From contig NZ_WAGX01000007.1 of assembly GCF_008830185.1 (NCBI RefSeq), positions 1 through 64,000 of the forward strand: DNA of 64,000 bases. Reading direction: 5' to 3'. This document shows positions 48,956 through 57,945 of the stretch, piece after piece (positions within the stretch are counted from its first letter, which is position 1; each line of letters starts with the position of its first letter). The DNA is from Candidatus Galacturonatibacter soehngenii. GTDB taxonomy: Bacteria > Bacillota > Clostridia > Lachnospirales > Lachnospiraceae. The translations under genes and the position numbers were made by a program. The notes beneath the pieces are model-generated. The model did no database searches, was not told the origin of the DNA, and saw only the letters and a program-made list of their open reading frames with translations.

Positions 48956-49001
48956 AAAAAGAGAAAAAATTCTTAAGTATTATAGAATTTTTTCTCTTTT
49001 T
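48956..49001 (+). terminator. Terminator-like hairpin after tRNA-Lys
   Basis: An 18-bp perfect stem (48956-48973 with 48984-49001) with 10-base loop; the distal arm ends in T. It ends the tRNA transcription unit or precedes the next gene. Confidence 0.75.
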
Positions 49002-49101
49002 ACACTTATATATTACCACAAAATCAGTATTTTTTCAAGTCTTGTATCCCTATGTTCTAAGGAGTAAAATCAAGGGCAAATAAAAATAAGGTGGTGTTTC
49101 T

Positions 49102-49566
49102 ATGGAGGAAAAGCGCTTGTTTGAGCTTATAATGGGGAGCGAGAAAAATCAATTAGAACAAATCATAAAATGCAATGATGTAACACAAAAATTTGGTCTT
49201 CGTCTTTCAAATGAAGAGGGATTGGAATTACTAAAGAATAAAAATGAAATTTTAAAAAGTCAGGAGCGAATTGAATTTGGTGAAGGAATCCTTACTAAAA
49301 TAATATTTACGTTTTGTGATTCCCCTTTTATCTATCAAGACAATTACGTAGAGATGATAGAAGGGTTGACGGAGATTTTTTATTTATATAAAAACGAATC
49401 CATGGATGAAATAACAGATGATGAACTGCTTGCATATATGAAGTCATGTTTTGATGGGAAGTGTCAAGGAGATTTGGATTATCTGGAAGGAACTTGTCTG
49501 GAAGCATTTTGTCGTGAAATAAGAGAAAAAGGGCCTGAGTTTATGGGAATTGTTGAAGATGAATGA
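49102..49566 (+). CDS. DUF6323-type protein of unknown function
   Basis: This 154-residue acidic helical protein has no signal peptide or known motif. The cysteine-containing segment near residues 120-140 (CFDGKCQGDLDYLEGTCLEAFCREI) is notable, with four Cys. It resembles DUF6323 proteins of Clostridia. It overlaps the next gene by 8 bases, implying translational coupling and a functional pair. Confidence 0.65.
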   Translation: MEEKRLFELIMGSEKNQLEQIIKCNDVTQKFGLRLSNEEGLELLKNKNEILKSQERIEFGEGILTKIIFTFCDSPFIYQDNYVEMIEGLTEIFYLYKNESMDEITDDELLAYMKSCFDGKCQGDLDYLEGTCLEAFCREIREKGPEFMGIVEDE

Positions 49567-50725
49567 AGAAGAGCTGTTAAAAATAGTTGCAAAAAGAATC
49601 AAAAAGTTTACAAGTAATGAGAGTACCTCCGTAACCTATCAAACAGCAAGACAATTAATGTTATCCGTTATATATTGTATTAAGGATGAGCCTGTAAGTT
49701 TAACAAAAAATACTAACATGAATCAAAAGTATGAACTGATCGACTTAGATCAAATAAAGCTTGAGGAAGCCTTTTATACAGGGCTAAAGAATAAAAAGGA
49801 AAAAATACAAAAAGCAAAAAAATTATATGGTACGATTCTTTGCGCCTTTGATGCTTATAATGTTGAATGTTACCATGAAACTATAATGAAAGGAATGAAG
49901 TGTTTTTTTGAACGATATGATGTTGAGTTTGATGCAACCAATCATATTTTAACACTTGATTATCCTTTACTTTTTGCTGCTACTAATTTAGAAGGTATTG
50001 ATTTGATTTATGAGTATTTACTTCGAACTTATTTAGAACAAAAATTTTTATCAGGTTTTGATCGAAATGAAATATTAGCTCTATTGCGTGCATATCATAA
50101 TGGATACAAAGATTTAATAATTAATGTTGCAGGTATTGTACTAACGAATTCACTTGCTTGTGTTATGGTGAATCATATATTTTCTACATTAAGCATATCA
50201 AATGAGGAAAGAAGCAAAGTGAAAATAATCTGTGAGTCTAAGACCGTTCAGGAAATAGAAGAATTGTTATCTACTTCACTTAGTATATTGATGGAACAAA
50301 ATTATAAGGAAGATGGTTCCCTTAGAGATTATTTAAGTACTAAAATCCATGATATTGCATATGAAATAAAATTTGCTATTAGTAATAATTGTTTAGAAAA
50401 GCTTCTTTTTTATATAAAACAGGAGGAAGCAATACAAGAAACTGTTTATATAGATGGTATGCAGATGGAAGATGAAAAGCTTAGAGAATTGATTAAACTT
50501 ATGAATTCACTTTCTATTAAAGAGCGAATCTGTATGATTGAGAAAAAAGTAAGGAGTTTGGCTGATCTAAAAGAGTTATTAACCGAATGTTTTTATGAAG
50601 GTGAATATGAATATGTATTTCAATTATTAGGAATAGAAGAGAAAAATATTTTATTAGCTGAAATAAAAGAAAAGCAAGAGTTTGAAGAATTAAATGAATG
50701 GGAAAAGAAATTACTCCAATTTTAA
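49559..50725 (+). CDS. DUF6179-type protein of unknown function
   Basis: This helical, soluble protein of 388 residues (start ATG 49559; a TTG at 49550 would add three) has no known motif. It probably belongs to DUF6179, often found beside DUF6323. The start lies inside the upstream gene, so reinitiation is likely. The middle region (about 205-270) and the C-terminal part (about 310-385) are strongly charged. Function is unknown. Confidence 0.65.
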   Translation: MNEEELLKIVAKRIKKFTSNESTSVTYQTARQLMLSVIYCIKDEPVSLTKNTNMNQKYELIDLDQIKLEEAFYTGLKNKKEKIQKAKKLYGTILCAFDAYNVECYHETIMKGMKCFFERYDVEFDATNHILTLDYPLLFAATNLEGIDLIYEYLLRTYLEQKFLSGFDRNEILALLRAYHNGYKDLIINVAGIVLTNSLACVMVNHIFSTLSISNEERSKVKIICESKTVQEIEELLSTSLSILMEQNYKEDGSLRDYLSTKIHDIAYEIKFAISNNCLEKLLFYIKQEEAIQETVYIDGMQMEDEKLRELIKLMNSLSIKERICMIEKKVRSLADLKELLTECFYEGEYEYVFQLLGIEEKNILLAEIKEKQEFEELNEWEKKLLQF

Positions 50726-50853
50726 AAACGATACAAGAGCATAAAACTTTTATGAAAATAACACTTTTTTTAATTTTTTCATGTATAATAATGATAAGTA
50801 TTGTGGATTTGCGTTCATAAGGATGTGTACATGTAAAAGGAGAAACAAGAACA

Positions 50854-51159
50854 ATGAAAGTAAAAGCAGCTTTTATATTTATAGCAGAAGAAGTGGATTA
50901 TTCAAAACATAATGCTGATATTGATACTCCGGTATTACATTTGTATGTGGTAGGAGTCAAAAGTTATGCAGAGGCAGAGGCAGTGGCAAAGGAATTGGTC
51001 GAGCATGGTGTAACTGCAATTGAGTTGTGCGCAGGTTTTGGAAATGAAGGAATAGCTAGGATTAGCAAAGCAGTGAAGGGGAAAGCAGTAGTTGGTGGTG
51101 TTAAATTTGATTTGCATCCAGGGTTTGGATATAAAAGTGGAGATGAACTATTTCAATAA
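50854..51159 (+). CDS. DUF6506-type small protein
   Basis: This compact alpha/beta protein has 101 residues. Conserved elements KAAFIFIAEEVDY, HVVGVKSYAEA and GFGNEGIARISKAV are visible. It resembles DUF6506 proteins. A cysteine in IELCAGFGNEG could be functional. It starts after GGAGAAACAAGAAC. Function unknown. Confidence 0.65.
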   Translation: MKVKAAFIFIAEEVDYSKHNADIDTPVLHLYVVGVKSYAEAEAVAKELVEHGVTAIELCAGFGNEGIARISKAVKGKAVVGGVKFDLHPGFGYKSGDELFQ

Positions 51160-51180
51160 TATAAATAAGAGAGGTAAGCC

Positions 51181-52344
51181 ATGATTACTTTATTGGCAAA
51201 AATATTTATTAAAAATCAAGATATCAGTAATGAAAAAGTGCGAAGACAATATGGCATACTAAGCAGTATTGTTGGTATATCACTTAATATTATTTTGTTT
51301 TTAATAAAGTATTTAGCGGGCGTGATAAGTGGATCAATTGCAATTACAGCAGATGCCTTTAACAATTTATCAGATGCAGGTTCTAGTGTGATAACTTTGA
51401 TTGGATTTCAATTTTCTGGTAAGAAACCAGATGCCGAACATCCTTTTGGACATGGCAGAGGTGAGTATATATCTGGTTTTATTGTATCAATCGCAATTAT
51501 CTTAGTAGGATTTGAATTAGCAAAATCCTCCTTTGCAAAGATACTTTCGCCTACCGTGATTGAAACGAGTAATCTTGCTATTTTAATTCTAGTGGTTTCA
51601 ATTGGTGTAAAGTTATATATGTATATCTATAACACGAAAATTGGTAAAAAAATAGATTCAGAGACAATGAAAGCAACAGCAATTGATAGTTTTTCGGATT
51701 CGATTGCAACCTTGGTTGTTTTACTGTCTATGATTGTGATGAGAAAAACTGGAGTTCTAATCGATGGATGGAGCGGAATGGTAGTTGCGATATTTATTTT
51801 GTATGCTGGTTATCATGCCGCCAAAGATACACTTTCACCATTACTAGGTCAGGTACCAGATCCTAAGCTTGTACAGCAAATTGAAGAAATAGTAATGTCT
51901 CACGAAGAAGTATCTGGCATTCACGACTTAATCGTTCATGATTACGGACCAGGTAGGTTGATGATTTCTTTACACGGAGAGGTAGCTGGAGATGGAGATA
52001 TCTTTAAGTTGCATGATGCGATTGATCGGATTGAAAATGAATTAAACACAAAGCTTGGTTGCGAAGCAGTTATTCATATGGACCCAATCGTGGTAGATGA
52101 CGAGCAAGTGATTAAAATGCGCGAGCAGATTGAAGAAAAAATCAAAGAAATCAGCCCAGAAATTAGTATTCATGATTTTCGCCTTATTAAAGGTCCTACA
52201 CATACGAATGTTATTTTTGATGCAGCAGTACCTTTTAAATTTCATCTAAGTGATGAAGAAGTAAAAAGCCAGATTGAAACTATGATTCAAACGAATTGGA
52301 CACATTGCTATCCTGTCATAAAGGTAGATAAGTCTTATATATAA
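51181..52344 (+). CDS. Cation diffusion facilitator family transporter
   Basis: This 387-residue metal exporter has six helices. The metal site segment DAFNNLSDAGSS in helix 2, AEHPFGHGRGEY between helices 2 and 3, and DSFSDSIATLV in helix 5 are present, then a cytoplasmic C-terminal ACT-like domain (about 215-300). A second similar domain extends the C-terminus to about 387, longer than the minimal type. Probable zinc, iron or manganese export; the metal is not determined. Confidence 0.9.
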   Translation: MITLLAKIFIKNQDISNEKVRRQYGILSSIVGISLNIILFLIKYLAGVISGSIAITADAFNNLSDAGSSVITLIGFQFSGKKPDAEHPFGHGRGEYISGFIVSIAIILVGFELAKSSFAKILSPTVIETSNLAILILVVSIGVKLYMYIYNTKIGKKIDSETMKATAIDSFSDSIATLVVLLSMIVMRKTGVLIDGWSGMVVAIFILYAGYHAAKDTLSPLLGQVPDPKLVQQIEEIVMSHEEVSGIHDLIVHDYGPGRLMISLHGEVAGDGDIFKLHDAIDRIENELNTKLGCEAVIHMDPIVVDDEQVIKMREQIEEKIKEISPEISIHDFRLIKGPTHTNVIFDAAVPFKFHLSDEEVKSQIETMIQTNWTHCYPVIKVDKSYI

Positions 52345-52397
52345 GACTGGGAAGATAATGAAGCTCTAAGATTATTTGAAAGACAGAAAGAAAGGTT

Positions 52398-53015
52398 ATG
52401 CTAGAAATGAATCGAGTGAAAAATATTAAAAAACAAACCGATAATAAATATTTAAACCTATATGAATTAGAAGCTGAAAGAAGAGATGGAAGAATAGCTC
52501 CTTACTATCTTTCTTCAAGGGCAAAAGAGTGTAATTTACTCAAAATGTCTACAAAGGAAAATAAACCAGATGGAGTTATTATCTATGGTGTTTATGGAGA
52601 AAAAAAGGATAAAATTGCATTAGTAAGACAATATCGATATTCGATTGATGATTATATTTATGAGTTTCCCGCAGGACTTGTGGAAGAAAACGAGGATATG
52701 GTAGAAGCGGCTGTTAGAGAAATGTATGAGGAGACGGGACTTACATTAACGCCATTGGAGTCAAAAGAAGGATATTCAAGACCGTTTTTCACAAGCATTG
52801 GTATGACGGATGAGTCTTGTTCCATGGTATTTGGATATTTAACAGGAGAACCAACGAATCAATATCAGGAGGCTTCAGAAGATATTGAAGTCATACTTGC
52901 AGATAGAGATGAGTGTAGAAGAATATTAAAGGAAGAAAAGGCTGCTGTGATGTGTGCCTATATGATGATGCATTTTATAAATCAAAAGGAAGAGCCGTTT
53001 GCATTTTTAAGATAA
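52398..53015 (+). CDS. Nudix hydrolase (ADP-ribose pyrophosphatase-like)
   Basis: This 205-residue enzyme has a full Nudix box (G-x5-E-x7-R-E-x2-E-E-x-G) read as GLVEENEDMVEAAVREMYEE followed by TGL near residues 100-122, and downstream SMVFGYLTGEP, as in ADP-ribose/nucleoside-diphosphate-sugar pyrophosphatases. The substrate is inferred from family. An internal ATG at 52407 is a possible alternative start. Confidence 0.88.
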   Translation: MLEMNRVKNIKKQTDNKYLNLYELEAERRDGRIAPYYLSSRAKECNLLKMSTKENKPDGVIIYGVYGEKKDKIALVRQYRYSIDDYIYEFPAGLVEENEDMVEAAVREMYEETGLTLTPLESKEGYSRPFFTSIGMTDESCSMVFGYLTGEPTNQYQEASEDIEVILADRDECRRILKEEKAAVMCAYMMMHFINQKEEPFAFLR

Positions 53016-53033
53016 AAAAGGAGAAGGATAAGT

Positions 53034-53828
53034 ATGAGAAATGAAACGTTTGACATTAAAGATGGAGATTTTCAAGGCGAACTAACTACATATATCATAG
53101 ATAATACCATTGATCCTGATAAAGTAAGACCTATGGTGCTTATCTGTCCAGGTGGAGGATATTACTTAACCTCACCAAAAGAAGGAGAGCCAATTGCACT
53201 GCAAATGAATCATTTTGGATTTCATGCATGTGTTTTAAGGTATAGTTGTGCACCAGCTGAATTTCCGACTGCACTTCATCAGGTGGCTAAATCTATGAAG
53301 CTAATACGTGAAAATGCTTCCAACTGGCATGTAGATCCAAATAAAATTGTTGTTCTTGGATTTTCAGCAGGGGGTCATTTAACAGCAAGTTTTGGTGTTT
53401 TCTGGAACAAAGATTTTCTACTTCGTGCATTGGGATATAAAAAGGAAGAGATTCAACCAAATGGATTGGTTTTGTGTTATCCAGTTATTACCTCAGGTGA
53501 ATTTGCTCATCAAGGTAGTTTTGAAAATCTATTAGGGGATAGACAAAATGACTCAAATTGGAGAGAACTTGTTTCCTTAGAAAAGCAAGTGGATGAAACT
53601 ATGCCAAAAGCCTTTATTTGGCATACGTTTGAAGATTCAGGTGTTCCAGTTGAAAACTCTCTTTTATTGGCTAATGCCATGAAAAAAGCAAAGGTTCCTT
53701 TTGCCCTTCATATCTTTGAGAAGGGAGAACATGGGCTTTCTCTTGGCACAGAGGAGACTGGAACGGTAGTAGAAGAGATTCAACTATGGATTGATTTAGC
53801 AGGAAATTGGATTTTGAATAACATATAA
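53034..53828 (+). CDS. Alpha/beta hydrolase, acetyl-esterase-like
   Basis: This 264-residue esterase has an oxyanion GGGYYLTSPKEGEP near residue 41, a nucleophile elbow GFSAGGHL near residue 112, an acid in EDSGVPVEN, and histidine in EKGEHGLSL, so the full catalytic triad is present. It resembles the esterase family used on acetylated or xylan-derived carbohydrates. Ribosome binding site AAGGAG is well placed. Confidence 0.85.
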   Translation: MRNETFDIKDGDFQGELTTYIIDNTIDPDKVRPMVLICPGGGYYLTSPKEGEPIALQMNHFGFHACVLRYSCAPAEFPTALHQVAKSMKLIRENASNWHVDPNKIVVLGFSAGGHLTASFGVFWNKDFLLRALGYKKEEIQPNGLVLCYPVITSGEFAHQGSFENLLGDRQNDSNWRELVSLEKQVDETMPKAFIWHTFEDSGVPVENSLLLANAMKKAKVPFALHIFEKGEHGLSLGTEETGTVVEEIQLWIDLAGNWILNNI

Positions 53829-53836
53829 AATTGAAG

Positions 53837-53864
53837 TTGCAATTTACATTTATTGTATTATAAT
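53837..53864 (+). promoter_or_regulatory. tRNA-Pro promoter
   Basis: TTGCAA (53837-53842), 16-base spacer, TATAAT (53859-53864), about 14 bases before the tRNA. Confidence 0.75.
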
Positions 53865-53877
53865 ATGTAGTTAGAAA

Positions 53878-53951
53878 CGAAGCGTGGCTCAGCTTGGTAG
53901 AGCGCTGCGTTCGGGACGCAGAGGTCGTGGGTTCGAATCCCGTCGCTTCGA
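53878..53951 (+). tRNA. tRNA-Pro (anticodon CGG)
   Basis: This 74-base cloverleaf has acceptor CGAAGCG/CGCTTCG, D-arm GGCTCAGCTTGGTAGAGC, anticodon loop TTCGGGA with CGG at 53912-53914, and T-arm GTGGGTTCGAATCCC. It reads CCG. CCA is not encoded. Confidence 0.95.
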
Positions 53952-53962
53952 CTGACTATAAG

Positions 53963-54005
53963 AACACCGCAAGTACTTAGAAAATGAGACTTGCGGTGTT
54001 TTTGT
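53963..54005 (+). terminator. tRNA-Pro terminator
   Basis: AACACCGCAAGT (53963-53974) pairs with ACTTGCGGTGTT (53989-54000) over 14 bases, followed by TTT. A strong intrinsic terminator. Confidence 0.9.
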
Positions 54006-54111
54006 ACTTTTTATAATAGATAAATAATAAATAAAGTTATAAAAAAATATATCTTTTATTATGTCTATGGTGTTTTAATATATAGAAAAGAAGAAGTGGG
54101 AGGGCTAAGCA

Positions 54112-54768
54112 TTGGAAGAAACCGAATTAATTAACAGAATAAAACAAGGTGATAAATCTGCCCTCAACACACTAATTGAAGATAACTACCAAGCTGTATT
54201 TTCTTACTTTTATAGAAATACAGGAAATTATCATCAAGCAAAGGATTTAACACAGGAAGTGTTTACTAAGGTAATTAACAAACGGTTGGGTAGTTTTTCA
54301 GGAGGAATGCTAAGGCGTATTGGAATTGCCCAAACTTTATTAAATGATCCAGAAATTTTAATCTTGGATGAGCCAACGGCTGGATTAGATCCCTATGAGA
54401 GGGTTCGGTTTCGAAATATACTTTCTGAATTGTCTGGAAATCGAATTGTTCTTTTGTCCACACATATTGTAACTGATTTAGAATTTATTGCAGGTCAAAT
54501 TATTCTGCTTCGTGGCGGACAAGTACTAAAAATGGAGCATACCGATAATTTGATTAGTTCTGTAAATAGCAAGGTGTGGTCTGCAGTTTTATCTCAAGAA
54601 GAATTCAATCAAGTAAAACATCAACACAGAATCGGTAACATTATGCAAAAAAGCGACGGCATGGAAGTAAGAATAATTAGTGATAAAAAGCCTTTGGCTC
54701 AAGCTGTATTGATTCAACCTATTTTGGAGGATGTATATACCTATTATTTTGGAGGATTACATAAATGA
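54112..54768 (+). pseudogene. ECF sigma factor region 2 fused to C-terminal half of an ABC ATPase
   Basis: This 218-residue frame is a chimera. Residues about 1-55 are sigma-70 region 2 of an ECF sigma factor (RIKQGDKSALNTLIEDNY, FSYFYRNTGN, DLTQEVFTKVI). Residues about 59-218 are the C-terminal half of an ABC ATPase: signature SFSGGMLRRIGIAQ, Walker B ILILDEPTAGLD, and H-loop STHIV. Sigma region 4 and the ATPase Walker A and Q-loop are missing. The junction is near 54270-54290. TTG start follows GGGAGGG. Two permease genes follow with 4-base overlaps. It reads as a deletion between sigma and ATPase genes of one operon; function is unlikely unless repurposed. Confidence 0.75.
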
Positions 54769-55997
54769 ATATGACAATTATAAAAAGTGAACTTTATAAA
54801 ATTATTACAAAAAAATACCTTTGGATTTTTCTTTTAATATTATCCTTGGCTTTTTCTTTTATCACACTTCAGATGAAAGAATACACATCCGTAAAATATT
54901 CTTTTGAACCATTTAAAAATGAACTTCAACAGGCAATGGGAAGTCCAGAATTGTATAAAGTCGTTAAAGACAATGAATATAATGCTGCCTATAGTGAAAT
55001 AAAACAGTATTTGCCTTCATCTGTCATAGAGTATATAGAAAAATATCGTACAGTGATGAATGATGAAAGGATGGGTGAGCAAGGAACAGTAGCTGTCTAT
55101 TTGGAAAATAATTTAGCCAGTAAAGTTTGCAACTATTTTGAACGTAAAGATGACCGCATCAATGAAATTAGCAATACTGAGAAAAAAATAATGGATTTAA
55201 TTGCCAATGGAAAAGAAAATGGATTTGAATATTTGGTACAGACTAAAATTTTAGAAAGTTTCAAAAAGGCGAACTTTATACAGCTGAATTTGGGAAGATG
55301 GAATCAATTTATAAATATTAATATTGGATGGTTAATTCCTAGCAGTACGATACTTTTAATATTACTGGGGCTTGCTGGTATTTATTCAGATGAATACGTG
55401 AATAAAACACAATCGTCATTACTTACTGCAAAAAAAGGAAGACAAGGTATCTTTGTTAGTAAGCTTGTTGCTGGAGTCTTGTATAGCTTTTTTTGTGTTA
55501 TTTTATTTCAGATTGTTTGCCTTGTCGTAACAGGATATGTATACGGATTACCTTACAATGATATATCGCTTGTAAGTTTGTTTGGATTTAAATTAACACC
55601 TTATACATGGTCAGCGATTGAATTTTATTGTATTCAATTAGGTGGCTCCTTACTTACTGCATTCGTTATGGCTAGTATGACGATGTTTTTTTCGGTATCC
55701 TTTAAAAGTGCTTTACTTCCTTTCTTTTTGTCAGGTAGCTATTATGGAGCGACGTTTTTATTGGCTAAAATGATTAACTTTTCAGGAAATGTTACCACAC
55801 TCTTTTCTCTTCCAGCGGAATTAAGCCCATTTCTACTGCAATCTATGGGTGATTTTGGAGCAAAAGGGCGATTTGCAAATCTCTTTGGCCTTGCAGTTCC
55901 AACACATTATTTAAACATTGTATTTCATATTTTCATTGCTGTTTTGGCGCTTGTATTTTGCTATAGAGGCTATGTGCGAAAGCAGGTGAAGAATTGA
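54765..55997 (+). CDS. ABC-2 type permease, first of pair
   Basis: This 410-residue membrane protein has an N-terminal helix (about 15-37), a large extracytoplasmic segment (about 40-185) and five or six further helices. It fits ABC-2 permeases that pair with the ATPase remnant just upstream; ATGA overlaps its stop. The intact reading frame despite a broken ATPase suggests either a recent deletion or another ATPase supplied elsewhere. Confidence 0.8.
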   Translation: MNMTIIKSELYKIITKKYLWIFLLILSLAFSFITLQMKEYTSVKYSFEPFKNELQQAMGSPELYKVVKDNEYNAAYSEIKQYLPSSVIEYIEKYRTVMNDERMGEQGTVAVYLENNLASKVCNYFERKDDRINEISNTEKKIMDLIANGKENGFEYLVQTKILESFKKANFIQLNLGRWNQFININIGWLIPSSTILLILLGLAGIYSDEYVNKTQSSLLTAKKGRQGIFVSKLVAGVLYSFFCVILFQIVCLVVTGYVYGLPYNDISLVSLFGFKLTPYTWSAIEFYCIQLGGSLLTAFVMASMTMFFSVSFKSALLPFFLSGSYYGATFLLAKMINFSGNVTTLFSLPAELSPFLLQSMGDFGAKGRFANLFGLAVPTHYLNIVFHIFIAVLALVFCYRGYVRKQVKN

Positions 55998-56797
55998 TTT
56001 ATCCAAAAGTCATACATCAGATTACAAGATATGAATTGGAATACTTGTTAAAAAATCCTGTTAATATGTTTAGTGCTGGGTTATATGCCCTAGTATCTAT
56101 ATTAATTGTTATTTTAGAAGGATTTCGTCAAACCTATCTTGGTGACTTTGATTCTGCGGCTTTGGAATTGGTAAACTTTATTTTGCCTGTTTTTCTTCTT
56201 CTCCATATGCTTTTTGTACTTTCTCCGATGTTTGCAGAAGAGACAGAGTATCATATTTGGGAAATGCCAGATTCATGTAATTATGGAGGGTATATTCGCA
56301 GGCTGTGTAGGTTAATTGCCGTAGCATATTATTTGATATTACTAAATCTTTCCTATCATATTATAACTGCTGTGATTGTGGGGATAATTCAACCATTTTC
56401 CACTTGGAAAGAACCAGTTTTACAGATTGGAGGTGAAATGAAAATTGTAATATCATGGGCTGTTTGGCAACACTATTTATTTGCAATTTTCTCACTGTTT
56501 TTTGCATCAATCATTATTGGGGCTTTCATATTAGTGTGCTCACGAAAAACAAAAACTGTCATGGCAGCGTGTGCTTGGGGTATTTTTATTTGTTTAATAG
56601 AGTATATGCTAAATCGTTTTAGCAGTTGGGGGCCTTTGCAGCAGTTTAATATATGGCAGCTACTTACACCATATCGTTTTGAATTTGACGGCCCCTTTTA
56701 TTACCCTATAACAAATGTTTTAGTTGTAGGAGGTTTTTTTACAGTACTAGTAGCCGTTAGTATTTGGAATATATTAAAAAATAATGAGCCTCTTTGA
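55994..56797 (+). CDS. ABC transporter permease, second of pair
   Basis: This 267-residue protein with about six helices starts with TTG at 55994 overlapping the first permease stop (TTGA), preceded by AGGTGA. It begins MIYPKVIHQITRYELEYLLKNPVNMF. Together with the first permease it would form a heteromeric membrane part. Substrate unknown. Confidence 0.75.
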   Translation: MIYPKVIHQITRYELEYLLKNPVNMFSAGLYALVSILIVILEGFRQTYLGDFDSAALELVNFILPVFLLLHMLFVLSPMFAEETEYHIWEMPDSCNYGGYIRRLCRLIAVAYYLILLNLSYHIITAVIVGIIQPFSTWKEPVLQIGGEMKIVISWAVWQHYLFAIFSLFFASIIIGAFILVCSRKTKTVMAACAWGIFICLIEYMLNRFSSWGPLQQFNIWQLLTPYRFEFDGPFYYPITNVLVVGGFFTVLVAVSIWNILKNNEPL

Positions 56798-56812
56798 ATA
56801 GGAGACTAGGAT

Positions 56813-57925
56813 CTATTCAAGTACATTTCCCTTCAAAATAACAGAAACAATATTGAGATTTTTATCTAACAACACCAAATTTGCATATTTTCCAGGAGTA
56901 ATACTACCTACTTGATCATAGATTCTAGTCTGTTTTGCAGGATTTATGGTTGCACAAGTAACAGCATCTTCCAGTGAAATGCCAAAAGAAACTGCTTTTT
57001 TTATACAATCCATAAGATTGGTTGCAGAACCTGCTATAGTTCCATCATGTAAGGTTGCCTTGTTATCCTTTACGGTAACGGCTAAATCGCCCAGTGTATA
57101 TTCTCCATTTTCTAAACCAGTCGCACGCATACTATCACTGATTAAGATAATACGGTCTTTACCAAACATTTGAAAGGTTGCTCGTACAACGGTAGGTGAT
57201 ACATGAATCCCGTCAGTGATTAATTCAACCATACAATCAGGGTTATCAAAGGCAGCTCCTACTAATCCAGGCTCTCTATGAGAGAAAGGAAGCATGGCGT
57301 TGTAAAGATGCGTTACATGGCTTGCGCCCTTTTGAAAGGCTTCCATGGCTTGTGAATATTTGGCCGAAGTGTGAGCTAAGGATAGAACCACTTCTTCTTT
57401 TAATTCTTCTATGGTTTCTAAAGCACCGTCTAATTCGGGTGCAATTGATAATATTTTAATCATATTTCCCGATTTTTCATTCAACGAGCGAAAGTGAGTT
57501 ACAAAAGGTGTCTTTAAATAAGCCTCGTTATGAGCTCCTTTTTTAGAAGGAGATAGATAAGGTCCTTCCATATGAATTCCCATTAACATAGAACCAGTTT
57601 GATTCTTATAATTTTTTGCATTCTCAAAAATCCTTAATAGAGCATCATCATTTAAAGCAAGACTTGCAGGAATTATAGATGTAACACCGCATTTTGCTTC
57701 ATATTCAGCAATTTTTTGTAATGCTTCTGGCGTTCCATCACAAAAGTCGTAGCCGACACAACCGTGAAAGTGTATGTCGATGAGGCCTGGAATGACATAA
57801 AGGCCAGTGGCATCTATTACTTTACCATCGCTTGTTATATTAGATATAAATTCCTCATGAACTGAGATATCAGTTTGTTGAAAGGTAGAATTTTCTTGAA
57901 AAACAAAACCATTTTTAATAAGCAT
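56813..57925 (-). CDS. nagA: N-acetylglucosamine-6-phosphate deacetylase
   Basis: This 370-residue enzyme removes acetate from GlcNAc-6-P to give GlcN-6-P. Metal site motifs of the amidohydrolase fold are visible: DIHFHGCVGYDF (near 57-68), HMEGPYLS (near 125), SLAHTSA and THLYNAM, then LISDSMRATG. The ATG at 57925 follows GGAGG. It is 20 bases after nagB. Confidence 0.95.
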   Translation of the reverse strand: MLIKNGFVFQENSTFQQTDISVHEEFISNITSDGKVIDATGLYVIPGLIDIHFHGCVGYDFCDGTPEALQKIAEYEAKCGVTSIIPASLALNDDALLRIFENAKNYKNQTGSMLMGIHMEGPYLSPSKKGAHNEAYLKTPFVTHFRSLNEKSGNMIKILSIAPELDGALETIEELKEEVVLSLAHTSAKYSQAMEAFQKGASHVTHLYNAMLPFSHREPGLVGAAFDNPDCMVELITDGIHVSPTVVRATFQMFGKDRIILISDSMRATGLENGEYTLGDLAVTVKDNKATLHDGTIAGSATNLMDCIKKAVSFGISLEDAVTCATINPAKQTRIYDQVGSITPGKYANLVLLDKNLNIVSVILKGNVLE

Positions 57926-57945
57926 AGCATTTCCTCCAATCAAAA

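Noticed and set aside
49102-51159. Defence island from the DUF genes
   Set aside because: No nuclease, helicase, restriction or signalling partner is close by, so a defence role is not supported.
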